Assembly (NCBI GenBank): GCA_964568075.1
Contig: CAZMOM010000003.1
Coordinates: 97,377-161,376, forward strand
DNA from: MnTg04 sp964568075
GTDB lineage: Bacteria > Pseudomonadota > Gammaproteobacteria > Steroidobacterales > MnTg04
DNA: 64,000 nucleotides
Direction: 5' to 3'
Part shown: positions 1-7,823 of the stretch, piece by piece
Position numbering within the stretch: position 1 is the first letter of the stretch
How the letters are laid out: each line of letters starts with the position of its first letter
Program-made: the position numbers and the translations under genes
Notes under the pieces: model-generated
The model's database searches: none
Told to the model about the DNA's origin: nothing
What the model saw: only the letters and a program-made list of their open reading frames with translations

Positions 1-379
1 TCCGCTCAACACTGGTTTCAGTGCTGCCGAGCGCGCCTGAGTCTTCCCGCCAGGCGTCGTTGAGCTTTCCTGCCGTCTCCTGTACGCGGGGCGGCATTAC
101 CATACTGAGATCCCTCAAGCCCAGGATTATGGCCCACCCTCTTTTTGGGTCCCCCAATTGATCATTTTTTCCGTAATGGCTGAAGAACACGACCTCGTGC
201 AGATCGCTCATCGCGAGGATCATTTCAAACCCGGCCGCGCGGATGTTTCGATTGGCCTCGGTCTGCTCGTTTCGCCACGTGTTATAGCCGAGGCTGATCA
301 AAGCGACCGTGAGACTGATCAGGGCGACTGCGTATCGCTGAATCTGCGCTTTCAAGGTGTAAGTCGTTGTTGTGTTCAA
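1..379 (-). CDS. membrane-anchored hypothetical protein, C-terminus cut by window edge
   Basis: Reading leftward from a TTG at 377-379, the frame stays open to the window edge (about 126 codons). The first ~10 residues (NTTTTYTLKAQ) are polar and are followed by one hydrophobic segment (AVALISLTVALISLGY, about residues 15-32), then by a soluble part with TWRNEQTEANRN and a helical region. This suits an N-terminally anchored protein with its domain on one side of the membrane. I do not recognise the family. The start is uncertain because the next upstream in-frame stop is close and no strong Shine-Dalgarno is visible. The gene lies 96 bp downstream of the DUF2461 gene on the same strand, so co-transcription is possible. 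Its 3' end is outside the window. Confidence 0.55.
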   Translation of the reverse strand, partial: MNTTTTYTLKAQIQRYAVALISLTVALISLGYNTWRNEQTEANRNIRAAGFEMILAMSDLHEVVFFSHYGKNDQLGDPKRGWAIILGLRDLSMVMPPRVQETAGKLNDAWREDSGALGSTETSVER

Positions 380-475
380 CTGAGTTTCTGCCCGGCAAAC
401 CGTAATAAATCAGACCGAGCGAACGGCTTTTTTATTACGCGCATCATACAGTGCATCGAAGATCGCAAGGTAATC

Positions 476-1174
476 TCAATATGGCAAATCGAGCGAGGCC
501 GCAATAAATTTCATAAACGGACTGGATACCTTGAATGCGCGGGATACATCCTCTATGAACGCAGACGATTGCGCCTGTTTCTTGTTCCCTTCGTGCATCA
601 CGTAAAAAGTCTTGCGCTTGAGATCCTCGATCAATTCATGGCCGGGGTCATATCCACGAGGGGGGCGTTTCAGACCGTCGCCACGGACCCCGGAAAACTC
701 GTCGAGCAATGCCTTGCTGTGGGTGATTTTTTTCCATTGATCCGGTTTCGCTATGATCGCGTGCCGGATTTTTGTCAGTACGTCGTTGGGTGGAGCCCAG
801 ACTCCGCCGCCAAAAAAAATCCGGTCGTTGGCGAGATGTACATAAAACCCGGCGGCGTGAGCGTCCTTACCCGCTTCGTGGCGAAATTGGCAACCGACAT
901 TTTCCTTGTACGGATTCTTGTTTTTCGAAAACCGGGTATCACGGTAAATGCGAAACATCGAGCCACCATTGCGGCGCGAATCGACGACATAATGGGGCGA
1001 TATTTTTTCCAGCCGCGGACGCATGGCCTCGATAAAAGCTTGCACCGGCTCAACCACCGCCTCAACGTAGCGGTTCTTGTTGGCATTGAACCATTCTCTG
1101 TTGTTGTTTTTCGCAAGGTCCTGCAAATACAGGAACAAATCTTTTGGGAATCCGGAAAATTCGCCAGCCATCAT
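476..1174 (-). CDS. DUF2461 family protein
   Basis: About 232 residues, the usual length for the DUF2461 (TIGR02453) family, whose biochemical role is unknown. Typical features are FPKDLFLYLQDLAKNNNREWF at the N-terminus, the central MFRIYRDTRFSKNKNPYKENVG block, and FYVHLANDRIFFGGGVWAPP. It has no signal peptide or membrane segment, so it should be cytoplasmic. The start is placed at the first ATG of an ATGATG pair because GAGG lies about five bases upstream; a TTG at 1177 is an in-frame alternative. It stands between the Fic gene and the truncated membrane protein, all leftward, with roughly 100-bp gaps. The family assignment is firm; the function is not known. Confidence 0.85.
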   Translation of the reverse strand: MMAGEFSGFPKDLFLYLQDLAKNNNREWFNANKNRYVEAVVEPVQAFIEAMRPRLEKISPHYVVDSRRNGGSMFRIYRDTRFSKNKNPYKENVGCQFRHEAGKDAHAAGFYVHLANDRIFFGGGVWAPPNDVLTKIRHAIIAKPDQWKKITHSKALLDEFSGVRGDGLKRPPRGYDPGHELIEDLKRKTFYVMHEGNKKQAQSSAFIEDVSRAFKVSSPFMKFIAASLDLPY

Positions 1175-1276
1175 CAAAACCTCGTCACGTTCTGACCAAG
1201 TCTAGTCCAAAAGACCGGTTACTGAGTCTCGCGCCCGTCTTTCAGATAGTTTGTTCTCCTGACCGGCTGATCTGGC

Positions 1277-2428
1277 CTAGGCGGTATGTACGCCAGCCGT
1301 ATCGGTCTCCACGCCAGCGTAATAAACATAGATATTTTCTTCCACGGTCAGCAGGTCTATGTATTTGGGGTGCACAAACAAGGTTTCACGGCCCGATTTC
1401 GTTTCGCGCAGGACGTCTATATCACACAGCTGCTTGAGATAAACGGACGCCGTCTGGCGTTTTGCGATGCCAGAATCGACCAGATTGGATATCCGGCAAT
1501 ACGGTTGTTTGAACAGCATCTCGTTCAGTTCCCAGGAGTAAATTTTCGGTACTTTTTTCTGTAGAAAGGCACTGGTATGCTGCATCAATTCGCGGATGGC
1601 TTTGATTTTCTCGGTCGTCCACAGACAGGTCTCTTCCACGCCTTCGATGACAAAATTAATCCATGGCTCCCATGCGCCCTTGGTCGTCACCTCGAGCAGT
1701 AACCTGTAATAGTCTTTTTTGTGGCGAATGATATAACGGCTCAGATAAAGGATCGGGGAATCGAGGAGCCCCTGTTGGACCAGGTAAAGAATGTTCAATA
1801 TACGACCGGTTCGGCCATTACCGTCGGTATAAGGGTGGATCGCCTCGAACTGATAATGCTGAATCGCCATTTTTACCAACGGGTCTATGTCAGCTTTTCC
1901 GTGCAGGAATTTTTCCCAGTTGGCCATCTTTTCGCGCAATATTTTTTGCCCTTCGGGAGGCGTATAGATCACTTTTCTGGTCACCCTGCTTTTCAGATTC
2001 GTGCCCTTGTTGCTCCTGATATCGATCTTCTTGTCGTTCTTGATGGTTCGGCACAGACCGGTTGCGGTTTTTGCGGTTAGCGCACCGATTCGGACGGCCC
2101 GGCTGCCCTCGTAAAGCGCGCGCCGATAACGCAGCGCCTCCTTGGTGGCTGGATCCGCTTTGCTTTCTGAGATTTCGGCGAATTTGAAAAGCTTATCTGT
2201 CGTCGTCACGATGTTTTCGATTTCCGAGCTGGCGCGCGCTTCCATTAACGGGAGGGCGTTGACGAGAACCGCAGCATTGGGAATCAGCTCCGCTGCCTGC
2301 TTGAGTTCGGCCAGCGCCACTCTGGCCGAGATGCACTTTTTCAATATGGCGGCTGTTTCAATTTTCTCCTGCGGCGGGGGCAATCTTGGCAGACTGTTAT
2401 GGGGCTTGTTCGGGTTAAACTTGGCCAT
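1277..2428 (-). CDS. class II Fic family protein (protein adenylyltransferase)
   Basis: The 383-residue protein carries the Fic core motif HPYTDGNGRTGR at residues 198-209. The His is the catalytic base and the following loop binds the ATP phosphates, so AMP transfer to a hydroxyl side chain of a target protein is the expected reaction. Residues 67-72 (SSEIEN) match the inhibitory motif (S/T)xxxE(G/N), with Glu71 as the obstructing residue. This places it in class II, where inhibition is built into the same chain and no separate antitoxin is needed. The C-terminal ~90 residues look like a winged helix (KRQTASVYLKQLCDIDVL). The whole chain closely resembles the structurally known Shewanella SoFic type, from memory. 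The start has a good AAGGAG. The palindrome array just upstream is the obvious candidate for control, perhaps by this protein's own winged helix. Confidence 0.93.
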   Translation of the reverse strand: MAKFNPNKPHNSLPRLPPPQEKIETAAILKKCISARVALAELKQAAELIPNAAVLVNALPLMEARASSEIENIVTTTDKLFKFAEISESKADPATKEALRYRRALYEGSRAVRIGALTAKTATGLCRTIKNDKKIDIRSNKGTNLKSRVTRKVIYTPPEGQKILREKMANWEKFLHGKADIDPLVKMAIQHYQFEAIHPYTDGNGRTGRILNILYLVQQGLLDSPILYLSRYIIRHKKDYYRLLLEVTTKGAWEPWINFVIEGVEETCLWTTEKIKAIRELMQHTSAFLQKKVPKIYSWELNEMLFKQPYCRISNLVDSGIAKRQTASVYLKQLCDIDVLRETKSGRETLFVHPKYIDLLTVEENIYVYYAGVETDTAGVHTA

Positions 2429-2460
2429 AGCAAAACACTCCTTGTGATGCCGACCCGGAG

Positions 2461-2730
2461 CTGTCGATGCAATCGACGGGTCTGGGCAATATGTCGAAAA
2501 AAATCCGTTTTATCGACATGTTTTCATATTGTGTCTATTTCATCGACACGTTCGCATGATGTGTCGATTTACAGGCTATTTATCGACACGTTATGGGCAT
2601 ATGTCGATGGCATAGACGGATCGACAAAATATGTCGATTTAAGTCCGTTTTTTCGACACGTCCGGAGTATATGTCGATGGAATGGACGAATCAAGAAAAC
2701 ATGTCGATTTAAGCCCGTTTTCTCGACATA
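2461..2730. repeat. palindromic TGTCGA array, 70-bp tandem period
   Basis: Eight half-units start at 2461, 2491, 2531, 2561, 2601, 2631, 2671 and 2701, so they are spaced 30, 40, 30, 40, 30, 40 and 30 bp, giving an overall period of 70 bp. Each half-unit begins with (A/G/C)TGTC(G)A. The 40-bp class forms 29-bp inverted repeats with arms RTGTCGA and TCGACAY (2491-2519, 2561-2589, 2631-2659, 2701-2729). The 30-bp class has weaker or degenerate second arms. The array ends about 30 bp before the fic start codon, within its promoter or leader. This suggests a multi-site operator for a dimeric regulator; the binding protein is not identified. Confidence 0.85.
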
Positions 2731-2900
2731 CGTCACAAAAACGGCGATAGAATAAACATTAGCGAGAAAAAGCTATATAAAACAACAACTTAGTAGTTTT
2801 GTGTGTTACGGCAGAGATTATGTAAAGTCCGCTGCCCCGGCGGGACACGACGCGAACAACCAGTCCGCCGCTCTGCCATTGGGCTTGTCTGCCGACACAA

Positions 2901-2932
2901 AACCGCCCAAACCTGCGATCAGGCCGGGCGGT
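2901..2932 (-). terminator. rho-independent-type terminator of the diheme cytochrome gene
   Basis: Read on the minus strand, ACCGCCC pairs with GGGCGGT, with a nested CCTG/CAGG hairpin in the loop, and is followed by a short T run (TTTTG). It lies about 45 bp past the stop of the leftward cytochrome gene. Confidence 0.7.
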
Positions 2933-2977
2933 TCATTTGTTGTGTATTGGTTGTTGCCGCGGGCTGCGGTATTCGTC

Positions 2978-3610
2978 TTATTCCAGCGTCGCGATATAGG
3001 CAACCACGTCACGAACCTGGTCTTCGGTGACCATCGTCATCGCCATCGGTCTCATCTGCGCGCCATAAATATCCTTGGGATCCGTGCCCCTGATACCGGC
3101 CTTGAAATTATCCATCTGCCGCTTGACATACCAGTCATATTGGGCAGATAAGCGCGGGGCATTCAGCGAAACGTTGCCTTCGCCATTGGCTCCGTGGCAC
3201 GCAACACAAACCGTAAAGGCTTTCTTGCCTGCTTCGATATTGCCCTCGATCGTCGCCGTCAGCTTGGGCGCCGGAAGCGTCGCCACATAGGCCGCGACAT
3301 CATTGACCGCTTGCTCGTCTGCAAGAGTCAGTGCCATGGGCCGCATTTGCGCTCCATAAATGTCGCCTGCATGTGCACCGCGCACGCCCGCCCGGAAATT
3401 ATTCAGTTGCCGGACGACATACCATTCGTCCTGCCCGCCGTTGGCGGGCGCATTCAGCACCGCGTTGCCCTCGCCATCCGCGCCGTGACAAGCCGCGCAA
3501 ACAGTGAACAGAGCCTTTCCTTTCTCGGCGTCGCCATCGGCAGCGTTTGCCACCAGGCACACGCCAAGGCCGTACGCCAGTAGCAGCGACATTGCGAGTA
3601 TTTTCTTCAT
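2978..3610 (-). CDS. diheme c-type cytochrome (cytochrome c4-like)
   Basis: A 210-residue exported electron carrier. A cleavable signal peptide (MKKILAMSLLLAYGLGVCLVANA) precedes two homologous monoheme domains. Heme motifs are CAACH at 38-42 and CVACH at 135-139, and both halves carry the YGAQMRPMA segment that supplies the distal Met ligand. Internal duplication and length fit the c4 family, which passes electrons in the periplasm to terminal oxidases. GGAG lies in front of the ATG. The gene points away from the alternative complex III operon, about 0.6 kb distant. A role as acceptor of that complex is attractive but is only an inference from position. Confidence 0.9.
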   Translation of the reverse strand: MKKILAMSLLLAYGLGVCLVANAADGDAEKGKALFTVCAACHGADGEGNAVLNAPANGGQDEWYVVRQLNNFRAGVRGAHAGDIYGAQMRPMALTLADEQAVNDVAAYVATLPAPKLTATIEGNIEAGKKAFTVCVACHGANGEGNVSLNAPRLSAQYDWYVKRQMDNFKAGIRGTDPKDIYGAQMRPMAMTMVTEDQVRDVVAYIATLE

Positions 3611-3775
3611 GGTATCTCCTGGGATCTGGATGTTTATCAGACCGACACGCTACCTAACTCTCTGTTTTTCTTCAAGCAACACAGCGGATTTTGCCTACTG
3701 ACAGCGAGTGAGCAAGTGCCCGTATCGCGTGCTACACTCCTTTGGAAAAGCGGATGCATCTGGCAAACAGGGATC

Positions 3776-4180
3776 GTGGAAGTCACCTTATTTTTTTGTA
3801 ACCAGGCGGACACTGAGCCTGACGGAACACTGAGTCTGAAAGGGATAAGGAACGAGCTTTATGCGCCAGCATTTCCAGCCAGACAGGACAGATTGTTTCT
3901 GGCGGGGATCGTGGAATGGGAGCGGGAAGTACAAGGGCGACAGGAATTTGTTATTCATCTGAATGACCCGGATCGAAAATCGATTTTTACGATAGAGGGT
4001 AATACAGATGTGGACAGCAGGCCGGATTCTCGTCCGCCGGCAAAGACGCAACTTGTGCTGCCCATGGAAAATCTGATATTTACGACTGCGGGCGAATACC
4101 AAATAGAAGTAAACATCGCCGGCCAGACCAAAAAAGGCCCAATACTGTATTTGATGAAGACTGAAAAGGCAGATTCGTAG
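3776..4180 (+). CDS. DUF6941-like uncharacterised protein
   Basis: The reading frame is open from 3716, but the conserved-looking part begins at VEVTLFFCNQADTEPDGTLSLKG, so I place the start at GTG 3776 (135 codons including stop). The sequence is rich in beta-strand patterns and ends with FTTAGEYQIEVNIAGQTKKGPILYL, typical of the small DUF6941 beta-sandwich family. No signal peptide or membrane segment is present with this start. It lies 46 bp upstream of actA in the same direction and might share its transcript. The function is unknown and the family call is from memory of the pattern. Confidence 0.6.
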   Translation: MEVTLFFCNQADTEPDGTLSLKGIRNELYAPAFPARQDRLFLAGIVEWEREVQGRQEFVIHLNDPDRKSIFTIEGNTDVDSRPDSRPPAKTQLVLPMENLIFTTAGEYQIEVNIAGQTKKGPILYLMKTEKADS

Positions 4181-4226
4181 TTTGTAGAAGCAACAGGCAA
4201 ATTCCGCAACGCGAAGAGAAATTATA

Positions 4227-4766
4227 ATGTCAATTTCTGTTCTGGACGCTCTTGAGCATTTTAAGAAACCGACCCTGGTTATTCTTGTCGGTCTGGCCGG
4301 TTTTGTCGCGGGAATTTGGATCAATAGCACCTATTATAATGACACCAGTCCGGTACAGCCCGTCGAATTCAGTCATAAAATTCATGCCGGGGATAACGAA
4401 ATTCCGTGCCAGTACTGCCATGTTTATGCCGCCCGGACGCCATCTGCGGGCGTACCCTCGGTCGAAAAATGCATGGGCTGTCACGTATCGGTTGCCACCG
4501 ACACGCCCGAGATCATAAAGGTCGCCCAGTATTACGCTGATCAACAGCCTATTCCATGGATCAAGGTGTATGACGTGCCTGATTTTGTGCATTTCACGCA
4601 TAAACGGCATATCAAGGCGGATCTGGAATGCCAGCAATGCCATGGGCCGGTAGAAACCATGGACCGAATCACGCGGCAGCAGCCATTGCGAATGCCCTGG
4701 TGTGTCGAATGCCATACAAGGGAAGAGGTAGAAAACGGACGCGATTGCTGGACATGTCATAAATAG
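4227..4766 (+). CDS. actA: alternative complex III pentaheme cytochrome subunit ActA
   Basis: A 179-residue multiheme cytochrome c anchored by one N-terminal helix (TLVILVGLAGFVAGIWI, residues 16-32) with the bulk outside the cytoplasm. Five CxxCH heme sites are visible: 61-65, 82-86, 135-139, 159-163 and 174-178. Additional His residues (FSHKIH, FTHKRH) are suitable sixth ligands. In alternative complex III, ActA belongs to the periplasmic heme arm that carries electrons away from the iron-sulfur subunit. It is the first gene of a tightly packed operon in the canonical order A-B1-B2-C-D-E-F. Family members vary from five to six hemes; this one has five. Confidence 0.9.
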   Translation: MSISVLDALEHFKKPTLVILVGLAGFVAGIWINSTYYNDTSPVQPVEFSHKIHAGDNEIPCQYCHVYAARTPSAGVPSVEKCMGCHVSVATDTPEIIKVAQYYADQQPIPWIKVYDVPDFVHFTHKRHIKADLECQQCHGPVETMDRITRQQPLRMPWCVECHTREEVENGRDCWTCHK

Positions 4767-4799
4767 AGGCAGCGGAAGCTGCAGGACTCGAGTATTGAG

Positions 4800-7052
4800 A
4801 TGAGTAACAAGATTAATCGTCGGGACTTCTTAAAGTTCATTGGGGCCGGTACGGTGGGTGCGGGCGCCGGCTTCCTCGCCGCCGATGTCTCGAAGATGTC
4901 CACAGAATTTCTGCTCCCTCAGGTTAATCTGCCGGAAGATTATTCGCCTGGAATCGCAACCTGGTACAACACGGTTTGCACGCAATGTCAGGCCGGTTGC
5001 GGTATATCGGTTCGGACTCGTGAAGGCCGGGCCAAGAAAATAGAGGGCAACCCTGCTCACCCCGTCAATCAGGGCAGGGTCTGTGCGTTGGGCCAGGCAG
5101 GTCTGAATGTTCTGTATAACCCCGACCGGATTAAAACGCCGTTACTCCGCGATGGTGAAAGAGGCAGCGGGAGTTTCACTTCGATTGGCTGGGACGAAGC
5201 GCTGACCACAATTTCTGCTGTGCTGGGGACGCTGAAAATTCAGGAAAAGGCCGACAATGCCTATCTGTTGAGCGGCGGAGTCAATGGGCATCTTCACGAT
5301 CTGCTGGCGCTTTTCATGAGCCAGATCGGATCGAAAAATTACTTGCAATACGAGTTCTCTCATCCGGCGAATCTGTACGCTGCGAATAAGATCTGTTTCG
5401 ATGAAGACGCTCTTCCTTATTACGATATGCGCAACAGCAAGTATCTCCTGTCGTTCGGTGCGGACTATCTCGGCACCTGGCTTTCGCCCGTTCACTACAG
5501 TGTGTCATATGGTCATATGCGGCAGGGTACCGATCATAGGGGTAAATGCGTTCAGGTCGAGCCGCGAATGTCACTGTCCGGGGCGAATGCGGACGAATGG
5601 GTAGAGGCGCGGCCCGGCAGCGAGGGATTGCTTGCGCTCGCCATGGCTCACGCGATTGTCGAAAATGGATTGTATTCGGGTGCGGATGCGGGTGACTGGA
5701 AGGCTGCACTGAATGCATATTCTCCGGCCTCAGTGGCCGAAAAATGCGGTATCGAGGCGGAGCGCATAGAACGCATCGCAACTGAATTTGCCTCGGTCGG
5801 CCCGAGTCTGGCGATAGCCGGTGGCTCGGCCTGCGCGTCTTCCAATGGAACGGCGAACGCAGTAGCTGTAAACGCGTTGAATTATCTGGGCGGGAATATC
5901 GGCGAGCCCGGCGGAATTCTTTTTAACAGCAGTGGAGCTTTTTGGGACAGCGCCAGGCCAGTGCAGACCACTTACACCGATATGCTGGCGATGCTGGACT
6001 CTTTGCGCGCCGGTCAGGCGGAAGCGCTGATAATGCACGATACCAATCCTGCTTTCACATTACCCCCGGCCGCTCAATTCGCCGAGGCAATAAACGCTGT
6101 TCCGTATGTCGTCGGCATGTCCAGTTTTATGAACGAGACCATGGCGATGGCCGATATTATTTTGCCGATCGATACCTACCTGGAGGCCTGGGGGGACAGT
6201 GTGCCGGATCCCGGTGTCGGCTTCGCGGTCGCTTCGATCGCACAACCGACGGTGAAACGGCTTTACGATACACGATCGGCCGGCGATATCATTCTTGCGC
6301 TGGCACATCAGATTGGGGGCGAACTTCCGACGACGATGCCGTGGACGTCGATGGAAATGTACATCAAGGATATGTGGCGCGAGATATACGAAAACAAGGA
6401 GGGAGATAAAAGCGAAGACGGATTCGAGGATTTCTGGAGATCCGCTCTCGAGGCGGGGGTCTGGGGCGAGCGGCCAAGCCCGGTTGCAAGGACTTCAAAA
6501 TCCATGGGCCGTTCGATGCTGGCGGCGCTCGATGTACCCGAACCGGCGTTTGCCGGCAATGAAAGCGAATATCCTTTCTCGCTGCAGCCTTATCTGACCA
6601 TGACATTTCAGGACGGAAAAGCTGCCAACCTGCCGTGGATGCAGGAGTTACCGGATCCGCTTACCAGCGTTGTCTATAACTCATGGGTCGAACTCAACCC
6701 GAAGACTGCCGGTGAACTGGGCGTAAAAGAAGGTGACGTGCTTGTCGTCGAGTCAGTCGCCGGTCGAATCGAAGCGCCGGCATTCATCTACCAGGCGATA
6801 CGACCGGATGTGGTCGCGATGCCGATTGGCCAGGGCCACACCAACTATGGACGATATGCCAGTGACAGAGGCGCCAACCCAATGAGTATTCTTGCCGCGG
6901 AGACGGATAATAGCAGCGGAGCGTTGGCCTGGTCCGCGACGCGGGTAAGGATTTCCAAAACGGGACGGCGCGTCCACGTGATAAAGACTGACGGAACCAC
7001 CAGAGACCTGGGCCGGAATATTCTTGGGCAAAGCAATACGGGACATGCTTGA
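4800..7052 (+). CDS. actB1: alternative complex III subunit ActB1, molybdopterin oxidoreductase-like
   Basis: The 750-residue protein has a twin-arginine signal (NRRDFLKFIGAGTVGAGAGF), so it is exported folded. The fold is that of the molybdopterin oxidoreductase large subunit, with an N-terminal cubane motif C60-x2-C63-x3-C67-x27-C95 and a C-terminal molydopterin dinucleotide-binding-like domain (NSWVELNPKTAGELGVKEGDVL). In characterised alternative complex III the equivalent part of ActB carries no molybdenum cofactor. Here the domain is a separate gene rather than fused to the ferredoxin part, and the [4Fe-4S] ligand set is complete. The 16-bp gap to actB2 fits translational coupling. A true molybdoenzyme cannot be excluded from sequence alone, but the neighbours argue for complex III. 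Confidence 0.85.
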   Translation: MSNKINRRDFLKFIGAGTVGAGAGFLAADVSKMSTEFLLPQVNLPEDYSPGIATWYNTVCTQCQAGCGISVRTREGRAKKIEGNPAHPVNQGRVCALGQAGLNVLYNPDRIKTPLLRDGERGSGSFTSIGWDEALTTISAVLGTLKIQEKADNAYLLSGGVNGHLHDLLALFMSQIGSKNYLQYEFSHPANLYAANKICFDEDALPYYDMRNSKYLLSFGADYLGTWLSPVHYSVSYGHMRQGTDHRGKCVQVEPRMSLSGANADEWVEARPGSEGLLALAMAHAIVENGLYSGADAGDWKAALNAYSPASVAEKCGIEAERIERIATEFASVGPSLAIAGGSACASSNGTANAVAVNALNYLGGNIGEPGGILFNSSGAFWDSARPVQTTYTDMLAMLDSLRAGQAEALIMHDTNPAFTLPPAAQFAEAINAVPYVVGMSSFMNETMAMADIILPIDTYLEAWGDSVPDPGVGFAVASIAQPTVKRLYDTRSAGDIILALAHQIGGELPTTMPWTSMEMYIKDMWREIYENKEGDKSEDGFEDFWRSALEAGVWGERPSPVARTSKSMGRSMLAALDVPEPAFAGNESEYPFSLQPYLTMTFQDGKAANLPWMQELPDPLTSVVYNSWVELNPKTAGELGVKEGDVLVVESVAGRIEAPAFIYQAIRPDVVAMPIGQGHTNYGRYASDRGANPMSILAAETDNSSGALAWSATRVRISKTGRRVHVIKTDGTTRDLGRNILGQSNTGHA

Positions 7053-7067
7053 TTGCAGGAGACGTAG

Positions 7068-7823
7068 ATGAGCACAGCTTTGGACAAATTCAAAAAGTAC
7101 AGAAAACCAGGCTACTACGACAAGTTTGATTATCACTGGACGATGACAATCGATCTGGATCGCTGTACCGGTTGCGAAGCCTGTGTGGTTGCCTGCCAGG
7201 CGGAAAACAATTTACCAGTTGTTGGCGAACAGCAATTTGCGATGCGCAGGGAAATGAAGTGGATACGTATCGAGCGTTATTGGGAAGGTGAGTACCCGGA
7301 TATAAAGTTGCAATTTATTCCGATGCTTTGTCAGCATTGCGACCAGGCGCCATGCGAAATAGCATGCCCTGTTTTTGCGACCTATCACAATCAGGACGGG
7401 CTCAATACTCAGATTTATAACCGCTGCATAGGAACCCGTACCTGCGCGGTTTATTGTCCTTACGAGGTTCGCTATTTCAACTGGTTTACCTACACGTGGG
7501 ACGAACCGCTGGAGCAACAGTTAAATCCGGATGTCACCGTGCGTGAAAAGGGCGTGATGGAAAAATGCACGTTTTGCATTCAGCGTATCCGTCAGGCGAA
7601 AGATCAGGCAAAGGACGACGACCGCCGCCGGGTTCGCGACGGTGAAATAATGCCGGCCTGCGTGCAGAGTTGCCCGACGGAGGCCATGGTTTTTGGCGAC
7701 CGCAACGATCCGGATAGCCAGGTCTCGAAGATGGCCGGAAACCCGCGTGGCTACCACGTACTCGAGGAGCTGAATACGACACCGTCAATCGTTTACTTGA
7801 AGCGGGTTCGGGCAGATGGCTGA
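7068..7823 (+). CDS. actB2: alternative complex III iron-sulfur subunit ActB2 (4Fe-4S ferredoxin-type)
   Basis: A 251-residue polyferredoxin of the PsrB/NrfC type that holds the electron wire between the quinol-oxidising membrane subunit and the hemes. Cysteine clusters appear in order: DRCTGCEACVVACQAENN near residue 27, CQHCDQAPCEIACP near 90, CIGTRTCAVYCPYEVRYF near 122, and CTFCIQRI followed by CVQSCPTEAM near 165 and 201. This supplies four clusters as expected for the family. There is no signal peptide, so export probably depends on the TAT signal of ActB1. The end overlaps the ActC start by 8 bases. Confidence 0.9.
   Translation: MSTALDKFKKYRKPGYYDKFDYHWTMTIDLDRCTGCEACVVACQAENNLPVVGEQQFAMRREMKWIRIERYWEGEYPDIKLQFIPMLCQHCDQAPCEIACPVFATYHNQDGLNTQIYNRCIGTRTCAVYCPYEVRYFNWFTYTWDEPLEQQLNPDVTVREKGVMEKCTFCIQRIRQAKDQAKDDDRRRVRDGEIMPACVQSCPTEAMVFGDRNDPDSQVSKMAGNPRGYHVLEELNTTPSIVYLKRVRADG

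Larger units (their letters stand above)
2429..2977. other. intergenic region between fic and the cytochrome gene
   Basis: No convincing protein gene is seen in these 549 bases. The fic ribosome binding site is at about 2441-2446. The stretch 2461-2730 is filled by the palindrome array described separately. From 2731 to about 2810 the sequence is AT-rich and includes TATATAAAAC near 2774, which could hold a promoter. The terminator of the cytochrome gene lies at 2901-2932. Confidence 0.6.

Noticed and set aside
158..1195. 345-codon plus-strand frame
   Set aside because: It is antisense to the well-supported DUF2461 gene and the truncated membrane protein and shows no family pattern.
1277..2428. 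Fic gene as half of a two-gene toxin-antitoxin pair
   Set aside because: The inhibitory SSEIEN motif is inside the protein, and no small antitoxin gene is adjacent.
2461..2730. CRISPR array or plasmid iterons
   Set aside because: Spacing is regular, but the material between palindromes is itself repeated, so there are no unique spacers. No cas or rep gene is near.
4800..7052. ActB1 gene as a stand-alone molybdenum reductase
   Set aside because: The full set of complex III genes in canonical order surrounds it, and the pentaheme and DUF3341 subunits are specific to that complex.
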